Source: Prochlorococcus sp. AG-402-A08 (GTDB lineage Bacteria > Cyanobacteriota > Cyanobacteriia > PCC-6307 > Cyanobiaceae). From it: 64,000 nucleotides of DNA. The translations under genes were made by a program, and so were the position numbers. The stretch is from NCBI GenBank assembly GCA_003279585.1, contig QCHH01000001.1, positions 62,001 through 126,000 on the forward strand, written 5' to 3'. The first letter of the stretch is position 1. The number at the start of each line of letters is the position of its first letter. Positions 47,518 to 56,637 of this stretch are shown one piece after another. The notes under the pieces were generated by a model. The model was not told the origin of the DNA, did not search any database, and saw only the letters and a list, made by a program, of their open reading frames with translations.

Positions 47518-48616
47518 GTTTTTCCAAGCATTCATGTATTTCTTTATTAGAGATATTATTAAATAATTTTACATCACCAATTTTTAAGGGCATAACGAAA
47601 GTCACTTTGCCGTTTTTAACTTTCTTGTCTCCTTTAAGTGAGCTAAGAACACGTTCTATTTCAAGCCCTGGCCACTTAGTGGGTAAACCTGCTTTCTCTA
47701 TTAATTGTTGCTGCCTTTTTGAATCAATCTCTTTCCATAGCCCTCTCTGAACTGCTAACTGGCCGACTGCAACCATACCCATTGCTACTGCCTCACCATG
47801 AAGCCATTTCCCATAACCACAAAGATTTTCTATTACGTGGCCAAATGTGTGTCCATAATTTAAAAATGCTCTAACTCCACTTTCTTTCTCATCTTTTACA
47901 ACAATTTCTGCCTTCGACTTAGCAGAACGCCTAATTATTTCTATTAGTAGTTTCTCTTTTATTTTTGAAAGATCAGAAATATTATTTTGCCTCTCTAGAA
48001 GTTCGAATAGTTCGATGTCTGATATGACTCCATACTTTATTATTTCAGCCATACCTGCTTTGAACTCTCTTGATGGGAGAGTAAATAATGTTTTAGGGTC
48101 TATTAACACCAGTTTAGGTTGATGAAAAGCACCTATAAGATTTTTGCCTTTCGAATGATTTATGCCCGTTTTACCACCAATAGAAGCATCAACCATGGCA
48201 AGTAATGTTGTAGGGATTTGGACTACATGAATTCCACGCAACCAAGTAGCCGCGGCAAAGCCAGTTATGTCTCCAATTACGCCGCCTCCAAGGGCAATCA
48301 TTAATGATCCTCTCTCTAATCTGGCTTCATATGCGGCATCATGGATTAAATCTATAGATGATTGATTCTTTTGATCTTCTCCTGCTTTTAATATTAAAAG
48401 TTTTGGATTGTATTTACTTTTAATCAGACTTTGAATTATGCAATCGCCATAATGCTCAGAGACTTCCTTATTAGACACGACTAATACTTTTAGCCCTTCC
48501 CTAAAACCAATGTTTAGTAGCTCATCTCCTATGTCTTCAAGACTATTTCCCCCTATAACTATTTCGTATGGGTTGCTAGTTAAAGAGACTTTAATATGGA
48601 GGTTTTCTTTATTCAC
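47510..48616 (-). CDS. aroB: 3-dehydroquinate synthase
   Basis: 368 aa, second enzyme of the shikimate pathway. GGGVIGDITGFAAATWLRGI and QIPTTLLAMVDASIGGKTGI hold the NAD and substrate sites; ALNYGHTFGHVIE-type segment (FLNYGHTFGHVIENLCGYG) and LHGEAVAMGM carry the metal-binding His residues. Length normal. GTG start at 48616. Confidence 0.93.
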   Translation of the reverse strand: MNKENLHIKVSLTSNPYEIVIGGNSLEDIGDELLNIGFREGLKVLVVSNKEVSEHYGDCIIQSLIKSKYNPKLLILKAGEDQKNQSSIDLIHDAAYEARLERGSLMIALGGGVIGDITGFAAATWLRGIHVVQIPTTLLAMVDASIGGKTGINHSKGKNLIGAFHQPKLVLIDPKTLFTLPSREFKAGMAEIIKYGVISDIELFELLERQNNISDLSKIKEKLLIEIIRRSAKSKAEIVVKDEKESGVRAFLNYGHTFGHVIENLCGYGKWLHGEAVAMGMVAVGQLAVQRGLWKEIDSKRQQQLIEKAGLPTKWPGLEIERVLSSLKGDKKVKNGKVTFVMPLKIGDVKLFNNISNKEIHECLEKLR

Positions 48617-48902
48617 AGTTGTAAGGATTGAAGATTTTTGATGGTTTATTGCGTAAAATCATCAAAATATAAAAGTAATTATATGGTTGACCAACACATT
48701 TCTTAAGCAAATGATATGTGTTCGTATACGTTCAGTATTTATTCCGGGATCAAAATAATCACATAGTGGAATATTCTTTGGGTTGTGAATTAAGGATGTT
48801 TTTATTAAAATCACACTTTAGATATTATTTCTATTTTGGTGTTCGAAATTTTTGTTGTTTAGCTGTTAGTGCGCAATGCTCTAAAAACGAGGTATTTAAC
48901 TA
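48617..48902. other. Intergenic region between aroB and purK
   Basis: 286 bases between divergent aroB and purK. I see no convincing gene; the plus-strand frame at 48718 has poor composition. It must contain two promoters. Confidence 0.4.
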
Positions 48903-50048
48903 ATGATAGGGGTCGTGGGTGGAGGACAGCTTGCAATGCTTCTTGTTGAGGCCGGCAAGAGAAGAGATGTTGATGTAGTGGTTCAAACTACAGCCAAAAC
49001 TGATCCTGCTGCTAAAAAAACTAATAAGGTCATTTTGCATGATCCTACGAATCCATTGGGGACAAAGCTTCTTGCAGATAAGTCCCGCTTTATTACTTTT
49101 GAGAATGAATGGGTTGATATTCAAAGTTTACTTTCTCTTCAAAATAATGGGGTTTCTTTTATACCTAGGCTTCAATCAATAAGACCTTTAATTAATAAAA
49201 TAACCCAAAGAGAGCTGCTTAACAGTCTTGATATTCCCTGCCCTGATTGGTTACCCATACCTTTAGAGAAATCATCAGAAATGGACCTCCCTCATGATTG
49301 GGGATTTCCATTGATGGCTAAAGCTGCCAAAGGTGGATATGACGGTAAAGGAACTAAAATTATTAAAAATTTAAAACAACTTCAAGAATTTCTAGCGGTT
49401 GAGAGAGTAGAGCAATGGATGCTAGAGAAATGGGTCCATTTTGATAAGGAATTATCCATTGTTTCCAGTAGGGATTCAAAAGGCATTGTTCGTAGTTTGC
49501 CCATAGTAGAGACCTATCAATCTAAACAAGTTTGCGACTGGGTTCTCGCTCCAGCTGATATTAATCACGACGTTGATCTTATGGTGAGAAATATCGTATC
49601 TTCATTGCTTGCTGAGTTGGACTATGTTGGAGTGATTGCCATAGAATTTTTCTATGGCAATCAAGGATTACTTGTAAATGAAATAGCTCCAAGGACTCAT
49701 AACTCAGGTCATTTCTCCATAGATGCTTGTAGCAGTAGTCAGTTTGATCAACAAATATGTATCACATCCGGGATTAATGTCCCCATGCCTGAAATGCTAG
49801 TAAATGGAGCGTTAATGGCAAATTTGCTTGGTTTGAAAAGTGACTATCCAATATCACTCAGTCAGAGGTTGGATGATTTAAGGGGTATCCCTGGCTTGAA
49901 TGTTCATTGGTATGAAAAAGAAGAAGAAAAGAAAGGCAGGAAGCTTGGTCACGTTACTTATCTCTTGAATAGTAATGATGCTTTGTCTAGGAAAAAGGAA
50001 GCGTTGGATGTATTAAAAACCATAAGATTAATTTGGCCCACCTCGTGA
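48903..50048 (+). CDS. purK: N5-carboxyaminoimidazole ribonucleotide synthase
   Basis: 381 aa ATP-grasp enzyme of purine synthesis. It begins IGVVGGGQLAMLLVEAGKR, the normal family start. PLMAKAAKGGYDGKGTKI is the ATP loop, MLEKWVHFDKELSIVSSRD follows, and LLVNEIAPRTHNSGHFSIDA contains the metal-binding Glu and substrate contacts. ATG start. A 6S RNA-like structure starts about 40 bases after the stop, an arrangement known in cyanobacteria. Confidence 0.92.
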   Translation: MIGVVGGGQLAMLLVEAGKRRDVDVVVQTTAKTDPAAKKTNKVILHDPTNPLGTKLLADKSRFITFENEWVDIQSLLSLQNNGVSFIPRLQSIRPLINKITQRELLNSLDIPCPDWLPIPLEKSSEMDLPHDWGFPLMAKAAKGGYDGKGTKIIKNLKQLQEFLAVERVEQWMLEKWVHFDKELSIVSSRDSKGIVRSLPIVETYQSKQVCDWVLAPADINHDVDLMVRNIVSSLLAELDYVGVIAIEFFYGNQGLLVNEIAPRTHNSGHFSIDACSSSQFDQQICITSGINVPMPEMLVNGALMANLLGLKSDYPISLSQRLDDLRGIPGLNVHWYEKEEEKKGRKLGHVTYLLNSNDALSRKKEALDVLKTIRLIWPTS

Positions 50049-50085
50049 TGATATTTTGTTTAAATTGTACCTAGTACTACTTTGT

Positions 50086-50245
50086 TGGTATTGACCTTCT
50101 CAAGTGCTCTGATCTGACTCTCTTTCGATATGGGGAGGCTGTCGTGAAAGTAACGTATACCAGTTTGCTCTGGAAACGAAGCTTCACTTTGAATCCCCCT
50201 CTGGTTCTTCCAGGTCGATGCTTCTTGGGTCTTACGGCAAAGTGG
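50086..50245 (+). ncRNA. ssaA: 6S RNA (SsaA/Yfr7-like)
   Basis: A long hairpin can be drawn: GACC-ttct-CAAG (50093-50104) pairs with CTTGGGTC (50224-50231), GGGGA (50142-50146) with TCCCC (50193-50198), GAAAGT (50156-50161 area) with ACTTT, and CCAG...CTGG at the tip, leaving a large open central bubble. That is the 6S RNA plan, mimicking an open promoter to bind RNA polymerase. Location behind purK agrees with known cyanobacterial 6S genes. The stretch is much more G+C-rich than its flanks. End points are estimates. Confidence 0.75.
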
Positions 50246-50359
50246 TACTTAATCTAAATAATGGATTGAAAAAATATCTTGGGTTGCAAAATTTAAATTA
50301 TTAATGTTTATTTTTATTATTTTTGGTCTTTATATTTTGGGATCTTACTAAAAAAGATC

Positions 50360-50710
50360 TCAAGAGGTTAATCCTCTGGATTTCCGGACCTTTCGAAGTA
50401 GCTCATGATCTTCTCTTGCTCTTTTATCGAGAATAGCTAGGTCATTCCTTGCTTTTTTATCAACCTTTTGAATATCTTCTCTTGCTCTTTGGTCTAGTAG
50501 TGCAACATCTTTTCTTGCTCTTTGATCGATGTTCTCAAGGTCTGCTCTAGCTCTTTGATCAGCATTTTCAATATCAGTTTTTGCTCTTTCTAGCATGCTC
50601 GTCATTGAGTCGACCATCATTGACAAAGCTGCAGGGACTTGTTTCCCGGAAGATGAAAAAGAGGACTGCTGATTAAGACTAATACCAGTGTTTGCTTTAT
50701 TCGAAGCCAT
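50360..50710 (-). CDS. Protein with five 11-residue repeats
   Basis: 116 aa. Residues 46-105 are five near-identical 11-residue units: DQRARADLENI, DQRARKDVALL, DQRAREDIQKV, DKKARNDLAIL, DKRAREDHELL. The period is also exact in DNA (33 bases; matching segments start at 50414, 50447, 50480 and so on). Such hendecads form a long right-handed amphipathic helix. The N-terminal 30 residues are polar. No function known to me. ATG start. Confidence 0.65.
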   Translation of the reverse strand: MASNKANTGISLNQQSSFSSSGKQVPAALSMMVDSMTSMLERAKTDIENADQRARADLENIDQRARKDVALLDQRAREDIQKVDKKARNDLAILDKRAREDHELLRKVRKSRGLTS

Positions 50711-50944
50711 GGGTTTAATTAAAATAGGCTTGCATTAATGCCTAGCCATTTTCTTTTATACTTCTATTATCTCCTTTTATTAACCCAATAAATCAAAATC
50801 CGCTGAAGGAAAACGAGATGTAATAGAGAGATGATCCTTTTTGCTTGAAAGGCTCATTTCTCTTCACATAAACTTTTTCGTGAGTTTGACGAAATCTAGA
50901 TTTTTAGATCAATTTTTTAAGGTATCTAAAAAGAAACAAAATTA

Positions 50945-51166
50945 TTAGTACTTCCCTTTTGGATAAAGTCTCTCAATACGGAGTTTTTGTTTATCTTTTT
51001 CTAGCTTTTTCCTTTTCCTATCCTTGTATGAATCGTCATCTTCATTAAGCCTAAAAAAGACAAAATAGAACATAATTCCTGTGAATATTAATCCTATGAA
51101 TAACACCCAGAAACCAACTAAACCTGTAGGCGATAAGTATTCAATGTTAAAAGAACTAGTTCTCAT
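50945..51166 (-). CDS. Small single-pass membrane protein
   Basis: 73 aa. One membrane helix at 13-36 (LVGFWVLFIGLIFTGIMFYF) followed by a strongly charged tail (EDDDSYKDRKRKKLEKDKQK). N-out, basic C-terminal tail inside is likely. No family recognised. ATG start. Confidence 0.55.
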   Translation of the reverse strand: MRTSSFNIEYLSPTGLVGFWVLFIGLIFTGIMFYFVFFRLNEDDDSYKDRKRKKLEKDKQKLRIERLYPKGKY

Positions 51167-51353
51167 TTTAGTTCATAAAAACTTTATTTTCTTATTTTAT
51201 CCACAATAAATAAAAAATGAAGGAATAGATTTGCTCTTTAGAAATCTAATTTTTACCTTTTCACTTAAAAGGTTCATTGGCCCGAATAAGGGTTTTTACG
51301 CATTAACACAAAGTAAAAATCAATTAAAATTGAAAAGATTATTGCTCTTTAAA

Positions 51354-51488
51354 ATGGAAGGAACTCATAATTATGCTATGAACCTTATAGTTCCGTTGAT
51401 GGGGATTGCTCCGTTGCTAATGCTATTTATATTGAAAGGAGAGAAAAAATCAAAGGTTACAAAGAATTGGACTAGATCAACTAACTAG
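51354..51488 (+). CDS. Possible 44-aa membrane peptide
   Basis: From ATG at 51354: MEGTHNYAMNLIVPLMGIAP then a hydrophobic run and a basic tail (KGEKKSKVTKNWTRSTN). One membrane helix. The frame is open back to TTG 51231, but that part is basic and unlike a normal start. Unrecognised. Confidence 0.4.
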   Translation: MEGTHNYAMNLIVPLMGIAPLLMLFILKGEKKSKVTKNWTRSTN

Positions 51489-51758
51489 AATCAAAAATTA
51501 GATTTAATTTACAATTTTTTGATTAATAAATTATTATTTACTTGATTAAAAACTAGTCTTTTCATAGTAATTTATAATTTTATATAATCTATTTTCTTTT
51601 TAGATAATAATTAAAAAAATAAAAGTTTTTAATTAATTCAAAGTTTCAAGATTGTTTTGTTCGGTTTTCACACGCGGTAATATCTTTTTTTAGCTATATT
51701 TCATTAAATCAAATTTGATTAATTAACATTCAAAACAGTAGTAATTCTTTGTAGACCA

Positions 51759-51881
51759 ATGAAAACACAGAAAACTCAGCAGTTTGCAAGATTTTTTCTC
51801 AAAGACTTAAAAACTAAAAATCCTAAATTCAATAATGATAAATCTGATTTTGATCAATTAAACTCATCTTCAGATAATTAA
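51759..51881 (+). CDS. Possible 40-aa protein
   Basis: ATG 51759 to TAA 51881, 40 residues: a basic helix (QKTQQFARFFLKDLKTKN) followed by an acidic/polar tail rich in Asp, Asn and Ser. No homologue known. It stands alone in a wide gap. Confidence 0.35.
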   Translation: MKTQKTQQFARFFLKDLKTKNPKFNNDKSDFDQLNSSSDN

Positions 51882-52388
51882 AGTCTATATAAGGTTAATA
51901 TCTACTCTTTTCTTTGATCCAGCTAAACTTTTTAGCCAGTTTAGATAAAAGTTTATTTTTGGTAAATTTCTTTCTTAATTAGATATTAATCTTTTTTTTC
52001 TGATATTTATTTAATCAGAACTTATGTTATTTATACCTAATATTATATCTAAAAATTAAAAATATCTACAAGACTAATAAGTTGTTCAATCATTCTTACT
52101 TCAATTTTCTTTGGTGGAACTATTTTAATTATACGGTTCTATTATTTTCAACTTGAATGGAGTGTCGATCGTTCCTATTGACATGGCTGACATTCTCTCT
52201 CTTCTTGCTAATAAGTAATTAATACCATGTGTATTGTTATATGAGCAATTAAAAAACTTAAGAGTTAGTATTTCATTTTGAATGCCATTGATAAGTGAAT
52301 TTACCTAAAAAAGTTTTGTAAATTTATTAGAAAAAACAATCATTCAATAGTATGTTTAGTTACTACTAAATTCTACAAATCTACAAAT
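51882..52388. other. AT-rich gap, no convincing gene
   Basis: 507 bases. A slightly richer patch at about 52155-52220 holds two frames of 21 codons in different phases, neither convincing. Nothing else seen. Confidence 0.35.
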
Positions 52389-52535
52389 ATGAAAACCGCA
52401 CAAGATAGATATTTTGAATGTTTAGAAGTTTGTATTGAAGATGAGCAGGGAAAATCATGTCGGCAGGTATGTGCACCTATATTAAATGATGATCCCTATG
52501 ATCACCCTACAGTTCCAATAACAAATAAATGTTAA
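52389..52535 (+). CDS. Twin CX3C mini-protein (48 aa)
   Basis: ATG 52389, TAA 52533-52535. The sequence has CLEVC (Cys11, Cys15) and CRQVC (Cys24, Cys28), two CX3C pairs eight residues apart, plus a final Cys48. The spacing recalls small helical-hairpin twin-CX3C proteins, which bind metal or form two disulfides. No signal peptide, so cytosolic metal binding is more likely. Too regular to be random; function unknown. Confidence 0.6.
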   Translation: MKTAQDRYFECLEVCIEDEQGKSCRQVCAPILNDDPYDHPTVPITNKC

Positions 52536-52718
52536 CTTTATATTCTAAATTTACAATATTTACATTTAAAACTTAATTCTATAATAATCATATTTCTAAA
52601 TTATCAATCTTTTATTCTACTAATTTAGTTTTATATGTTAATGGTCAGTTTAATGATTGGAAGTCTTGTTCAAGCATTGATTTGCCTAGAATGTTAAAAA
52701 TTTTTTAATATACACACC

Positions 52719-52877
52719 ATGGATACTCCTATTACTCACGTAAACCTATTTAATGCAATGCTAGCTCTTTACGTTATTGGTTATCAAATATCTATATGCA
52801 CTGATTGGAGTTGGATACCAATGAATAAAGAAGATTATCAACTCCCTTATCAAGATAGATGGAGCCAGACTGGGTAG
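52719..52877 (+). CDS. Small protein (52 aa), one hydrophobic segment
   Basis: ATG 52719, TAG 52875-52877. A hydrophobic segment (FNAMLALYVIGYQISICT) is followed by an aromatic, polar end (DWSWIPMNKEDYQLPYQDRW). Could be a short membrane peptide. No family recognised. Confidence 0.4.
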   Translation: MDTPITHVNLFNAMLALYVIGYQISICTDWSWIPMNKEDYQLPYQDRWSQTG

Positions 52878-53041
52878 TAAATTGTTTATCCTTTCACAAT
52901 AAATCGAAATGATATACTTCCATATTTATTTTTTCAAAAAATAATCTTGAGGACTATAGAAGAAAATTTTAATTTTAAAATAATAAATTAATCAATTAAG
53001 TCATGTTTTTTGCGAAAGTTATAAGTTCTTATCGCTTACAT

Positions 53042-53218
53042 TTAAATATTTTGAACTACATGAAACAAGCCAAATGAATAACCACCTATAAGTATCCACC
53101 CAAGTATTGCTGATATTATGGTCGATCTCCTGTTATGCCTTCTGATTGCATTTTCTATCATCTCATTCACGTCTTCTCTATTTATTAGATTTGAAGATTT
53201 TGGATTGGTAGAAGTCAT
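53042..53218 (-). CDS. Small tail-anchored-like membrane protein
   Basis: 58 aa from ATG 53218; a longer frame starts at TTG 53281. A polar/charged part with REDVNEMIENAIRRHNRR is followed by one C-terminal membrane helix (TIISAILGWILIGGYSFGLF). The layout is tail-anchored. Unrecognised. Confidence 0.45.
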   Translation of the reverse strand: MTSTNPKSSNLINREDVNEMIENAIRRHNRRSTIISAILGWILIGGYSFGLFHVVQNI

Positions 53219-53799
53219 TTGTTTTATGTAAATTTGATGCTTTGAGATTGTTTGATCAATCTTTGTAGTAAACAAATTCAATTTGAAACTGAACTTGCCT
53301 AATAAAGCTGTGGTCTTCTCTTTAAAGATCTGACCTTAATCGGTGCTTGGTCGAGAGGCTAAATAGATCCATGTAAATATTTGTTAAGACTATAAAGGAT
53401 TTTCATGGTGGTTGTGTAGGTAAAATCACTTTATTTAGATTTTTGGTCAAAATAGTGATGCAGCCTGCTGAAATCTAAGTGTTTCCAATTTTCATTTTTG
53501 ATTTGTCATTCTATAAAAACTAGCTATTAGCAATTGAAATGCTTCCACATTTATTTTCTAAAAATGTAATAATTAATTAAACCCTATGACTAAACTCTCT
53601 CTAATAGAAATAGATCATAAGTAAGAAAAGTTAGAGTTTGTATTGGCAATTTCTCAGAATATTGGTGACAAGATAACTTCAGATAAAATCAAAGATCAAA
53701 TAAAAAATATTGGTTTCAAATATCAAGAGCCAGGTACGTAATATCAATTTTATATAATTGATTACTTTTACTGCAGAAAGTGAAAACTTATAGACCAAA
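53219..53799. other. Gap with one possible 32-aa frame
   Basis: 581 bases. A plus-strand frame from TTG 53643 to TAA 53741 encodes 32 residues (MAISQNIGDKITSDKIKDQI...), possible but weak. TTGGTCGAGAGGCT at about 53346 resembles the D arm of a class II tRNA, without the rest of the cloverleaf. Nothing else seen. Confidence 0.3.
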
Positions 53800-54255
53800 T
53801 TACAAACTATTTTCGTTATTGTCTGTTTCATTATTTTCTAAAAGCTTTCTAGTCAGGAAGGAATATGAAGCTTGATGTTTTTGCTTCCATTCTTTGTGCT
53901 CTTTTATTTGTTTTCTTAACTTTTCCAAACTCTCTTTCTCTTCAGGATAGACTCTCTCCAAGTATTCAGGACTTAAATTTATATTACCTTCAAATTCATA
54001 AACCATTTCCTCGAACGATTCTCCTATACCAAGAATATCTGCCATGAAGTCTTCAAACTCATCAATATTTATTTCTTGAAGAACTTTTCTTAATTTACTC
54101 TGACTTGATTCCTCTGGCTCCCATTCTTTTTTTAAGACGTGAAGGAGATTGAGTTGGCCAATTCTATCTAAGAGATCCCACTTGGATGCATCATCGGCTG
54201 AGTAAAAATAAGATCCATCCCCAGATTGATAAAACTTGCCTCTTTCTTTATCCAT
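53800..54255 (-). CDS. Acidic helical protein, unknown
   Basis: 151 aa. Starts KERGKFYQSGDGSYFYSADD, then charged helices; the second half is coiled-coil-like (PEEKESLEKLRKQIKEHKEW). Very acidic overall, no membrane segment. Not recognised. ATG start. Confidence 0.55.
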   Translation of the reverse strand: MDKERGKFYQSGDGSYFYSADDASKWDLLDRIGQLNLLHVLKKEWEPEESSQSKLRKVLQEINIDEFEDFMADILGIGESFEEMVYEFEGNINLSPEYLERVYPEEKESLEKLRKQIKEHKEWKQKHQASYSFLTRKLLENNETDNNENSL

Positions 54256-54471
54256 TTATATTAAATGAGAACGTATTAAATCTTTTAGATTAGGACTGCC
54301 TTGGTGAAAAATCGGGTTCATTTGCTTAGCATTAAATTTGTGTTTAGTAATTTATTTTCTGTTTTATTATATATATTAGGATAGCATTTCTTTTAACATT
54401 TTAATTATTTTTAGATTTAGTATTTATTTATTCGAAATATTATTCTTTTATTCTTATTTGTTAAATATCTT

Positions 54472-54873
54472 TTAATCAAAGAAGTCTAATGGAAAGGGAC
54501 CTATGGTCTTTGAGGTCAATGAATTATCATAATTTTGACAACTAATTAATATACCTTCTCCCAAGCCAAATTCAACCCTAGCGTGAATTTCTCCTGTTTT
54601 CTGATTTGCCTTTAAGAATATTGGACCATCTGAGTTTGGTAATGTTATGCATTTCATCTCATTGTATTCAAATCTCTCTTCTATTCTTCTGACTGCATTT
54701 ATTCCTTTTTTTAATGAAGGTGACATTACTCCTATTGTTATCCAATCTGATTTATGAATAATATTACACAGTTCATTGAAAAGGATTTCTGATTGATTTT
54801 TATTTAGTTGAGGAGCTGATCTAAAATTATCAAGGTCTTCTAATTTGTAGATATCAATATTTTTGTTAGACAT
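54472..54873 (-). CDS. DUF1824-like protein
   Basis: About 133 aa from Met at 54873; the frame extends to 54927. The C-terminal part, GPIFLKANQKTGEIHARVEF then GEGILISCQ and IGPFPLDFF, matches the DUF1824 family found in cyanobacteria, of unknown function. The N-terminal half is helical. The longer start would add 18 residues that look unlike the family. Confidence 0.65.
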   Translation of the reverse strand: MSNKNIDIYKLEDLDNFRSAPQLNKNQSEILFNELCNIIHKSDWITIGVMSPSLKKGINAVRRIEERFEYNEMKCITLPNSDGPIFLKANQKTGEIHARVEFGLGEGILISCQNYDNSLTSKTIGPFPLDFFD

Positions 54874-55122
54874 TTTGATTTCAATTTTAATTTTATCTAT
54901 AGTATCAGCAAAAGTAATTTTTCTCATGTATTTATAGGATAAAAATTTTATATTTTTTTCTTTAATGTATTCTTTACCAGCTTTAAAGATAATTTATAAT
55001 AATAATACAAAAAATATTTTACTAATAATAGATCAAAAAAATTTATCTAATAACCAACTTATATCTATTACTTATTTTTCTGAATCAATTTTTATAATAT
55101 TCTTAAATCGGATTTATTCCTA

Positions 55123-55314
55123 TTAATTCAGATTGTTTGATTCTTTTATTCTCCTGGATTCATGTAGTTGCTCTAATTCGTTATAGATGTCAAGTAATGT
55201 TTTTTGTATATGATCTAAATCCTCGATTGCTCCAAGGGAATTCATTGCTTGTATGAGGTTTTCTTTTGCTTCTATCAAACCTCGACATTGTGTGCTTCCA
55301 GCTTCTAAGGACAT
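55123..55314 (-). CDS. Small helical protein
   Basis: 63 aa, almost all helical (GLIEAKENLIQAMNSLGAIE, LLDIYNELEQLHESRRIKES). The IYNELEQLHE piece recalls VYNSLDALHQ in the protein at 63380, so a distant relationship is possible. Unrecognised. Confidence 0.45.
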   Translation of the reverse strand: MSLEAGSTQCRGLIEAKENLIQAMNSLGAIEDLDHIQKTLLDIYNELEQLHESRRIKESNNLN

Positions 55315-55477
55315 CTTTGCATAAGTTGTTGCTATACATTTATTATATCTATTCTTTTAAATGATTTTTTTTCTTTCAACTTTTTTAAATTATTATTTCT
55401 TTAACTTCACTTTAGATTCTTAGACTTGACGAAGCCTGTTTTTTTAATTAAAAACAAAATTAAGACTTTATTTTTTG

Positions 55478-55747
55478 ATGGCAAAAGTAGAAAAATTGGA
55501 CGCCCCTGTTGGTTGGCTCAAGGATCCTCACAATAAATGGGCTATTCATTTTGATTCTAAAAGGGTAACCAGTGGAAAGGTCTCTTTGGATTTTTCAATT
55601 GATATGTGGGGAGTTGTTCCTAACGGTAAACCTATGAAATTTAAAAGTAGGAGAAAAGTGACAAAAGAAGATTCATTAAAGACTTGGAATCAATTACTTT
55701 CATCAAATTGGGTCGAATTTGATTTTGAGGAGAATATGACTGCTTGA
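55478..55747 (+). CDS. Small DUF1651-like protein
   Basis: 89 aa. APVGWLKDPHNKWAIHFDSK and the Trp-rich remainder (DMWGVVP, LKTWNQLLSSNWVEFDF) resemble small picocyanobacterial DUF1651-type proteins; this link is from memory of the layout and not certain. The frame begins TTGATG; I chose the ATG. Confidence 0.5.
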   Translation: MAKVEKLDAPVGWLKDPHNKWAIHFDSKRVTSGKVSLDFSIDMWGVVPNGKPMKFKSRRKVTKEDSLKTWNQLLSSNWVEFDFEENMTA

Positions 55748-55818
55748 AATGCTTTTAATTTCTTGTGCATTATCCTTTTAATTAGTTATCATAAATTATG
55801 TATTTAAGATTCTAAAAA

Positions 55819-56079
55819 TTGCTATATACTTTCAATAAACTTTTTAAATTAGCTTTTATATTCTCAGCTGTAATTATTTCATGGACTTCAATTGTCTTAG
55901 TATCTAATACGACTTTTAATTTAGAGATTAAGGAATTGATAACTAAAATGTATTTGAATCAAAAGAATTTTATTTTTAATGTCAAGGATCTATCACTTTT
56001 ATTAGTAAAAGATGCCAATGAGCGTTTTTCTACAAAAAATCAAGGCATAATTCGATTAAATAATGTCAAACCAGATTAA
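55819..56079 (+). CDS. Small membrane-anchored protein
   Basis: 86 aa. N-terminal hydrophobic helix (LFKLAFIFSAVIISWTSIVL, 8-27) as a signal anchor, then a polar domain. TTG start at 55819. It ends five bases before the next gene, so it probably shares a transcript with it. Unrecognised. Confidence 0.45.
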   Translation: MLYTFNKLFKLAFIFSAVIISWTSIVLVSNTTFNLEIKELITKMYLNQKNFIFNVKDLSLLLVKDANERFSTKNQGIIRLNNVKPD

Positions 56080-56084
56080 TAAAA

Positions 56085-56555
56085 TTGTCGAATAAAACAC
56101 TTTATCTTGCTTCTCCATATGGTTTCTCCAAGCATTGGAGCTTGAAACTTTTACCTGATTTTATTACTAAACTTGAGGTTATGGGAGCAACGGTTTGGGA
56201 ACCTTTTGCTCGCAATAGTAATATTGATATTACAACTCCTGGTTGGGCAAATAAGGTAGCTAATTCAAACTTAGCAGATTTGAGGGAGGCTGATGGTTTA
56301 TTCGCTATAGTTAATGGCGCGCCTCCTGATGAGGGTGTAATGATTGAGATTGGTGTCGCGATTGCTTTAGGAAAACCTACATTTTTATTTAGAGATGATT
56401 TCCGCAAAAGTACTGATTCTGATGAATACCCCCTTAACTTAATGATTTTCCTTGGGATCCCTTCTCATTCATGGAATGATTACTATTATTCTTCTTTGAA
56501 TGAGATTGATTGTAAAAATAAAGCCATTTATAAATGGCTGAGAAGTGAAATTTAA
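56085..56555 (+). CDS. Nucleoside 2-deoxyribosyltransferase-like enzyme
   Basis: 156 aa. LYLASPYGFSKHW (6-18) is the phosphate/nucleoside loop at the start of this family, and APPDEGVMIEIGVAIALGKP (79-98) contains the nucleophilic Glu. The family cleaves or exchanges bases on deoxynucleosides, and is structurally related to other N-glycosidases acting on nucleotides. TTG start at 56085. Substrate not assignable. Confidence 0.75.
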   Translation: MSNKTLYLASPYGFSKHWSLKLLPDFITKLEVMGATVWEPFARNSNIDITTPGWANKVANSNLADLREADGLFAIVNGAPPDEGVMIEIGVAIALGKPTFLFRDDFRKSTDSDEYPLNLMIFLGIPSHSWNDYYYSSLNEIDCKNKAIYKWLRSEI

Positions 56556-56637
56556 TGTATATACTTTTTATCTATTCATATAGATAACATTTTCTTTTTC
56601 TCTCTTTTTTAGATTAAATTCTTTTTTATGGTGCTAA

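Noticed and set aside
50743..50762. TAGGC...GCCTA inverted repeat upstream of the 11-residue-repeat gene
   Set aside because: Short five-base arms without a T-run on either strand; not enough for a terminator or operator call.
52157..52225. Two 21-codon frames in different phases
   Set aside because: Too short, with mutually exclusive phases and no ribosome site, so neither can be supported.
53340..53370. tRNA-like D-arm sequence TTGGTCGAGAGGCT
   Set aside because: No matching acceptor, anticodon or T arm follows; it shares only about nine bases with the real tRNA-Ser and may be chance.
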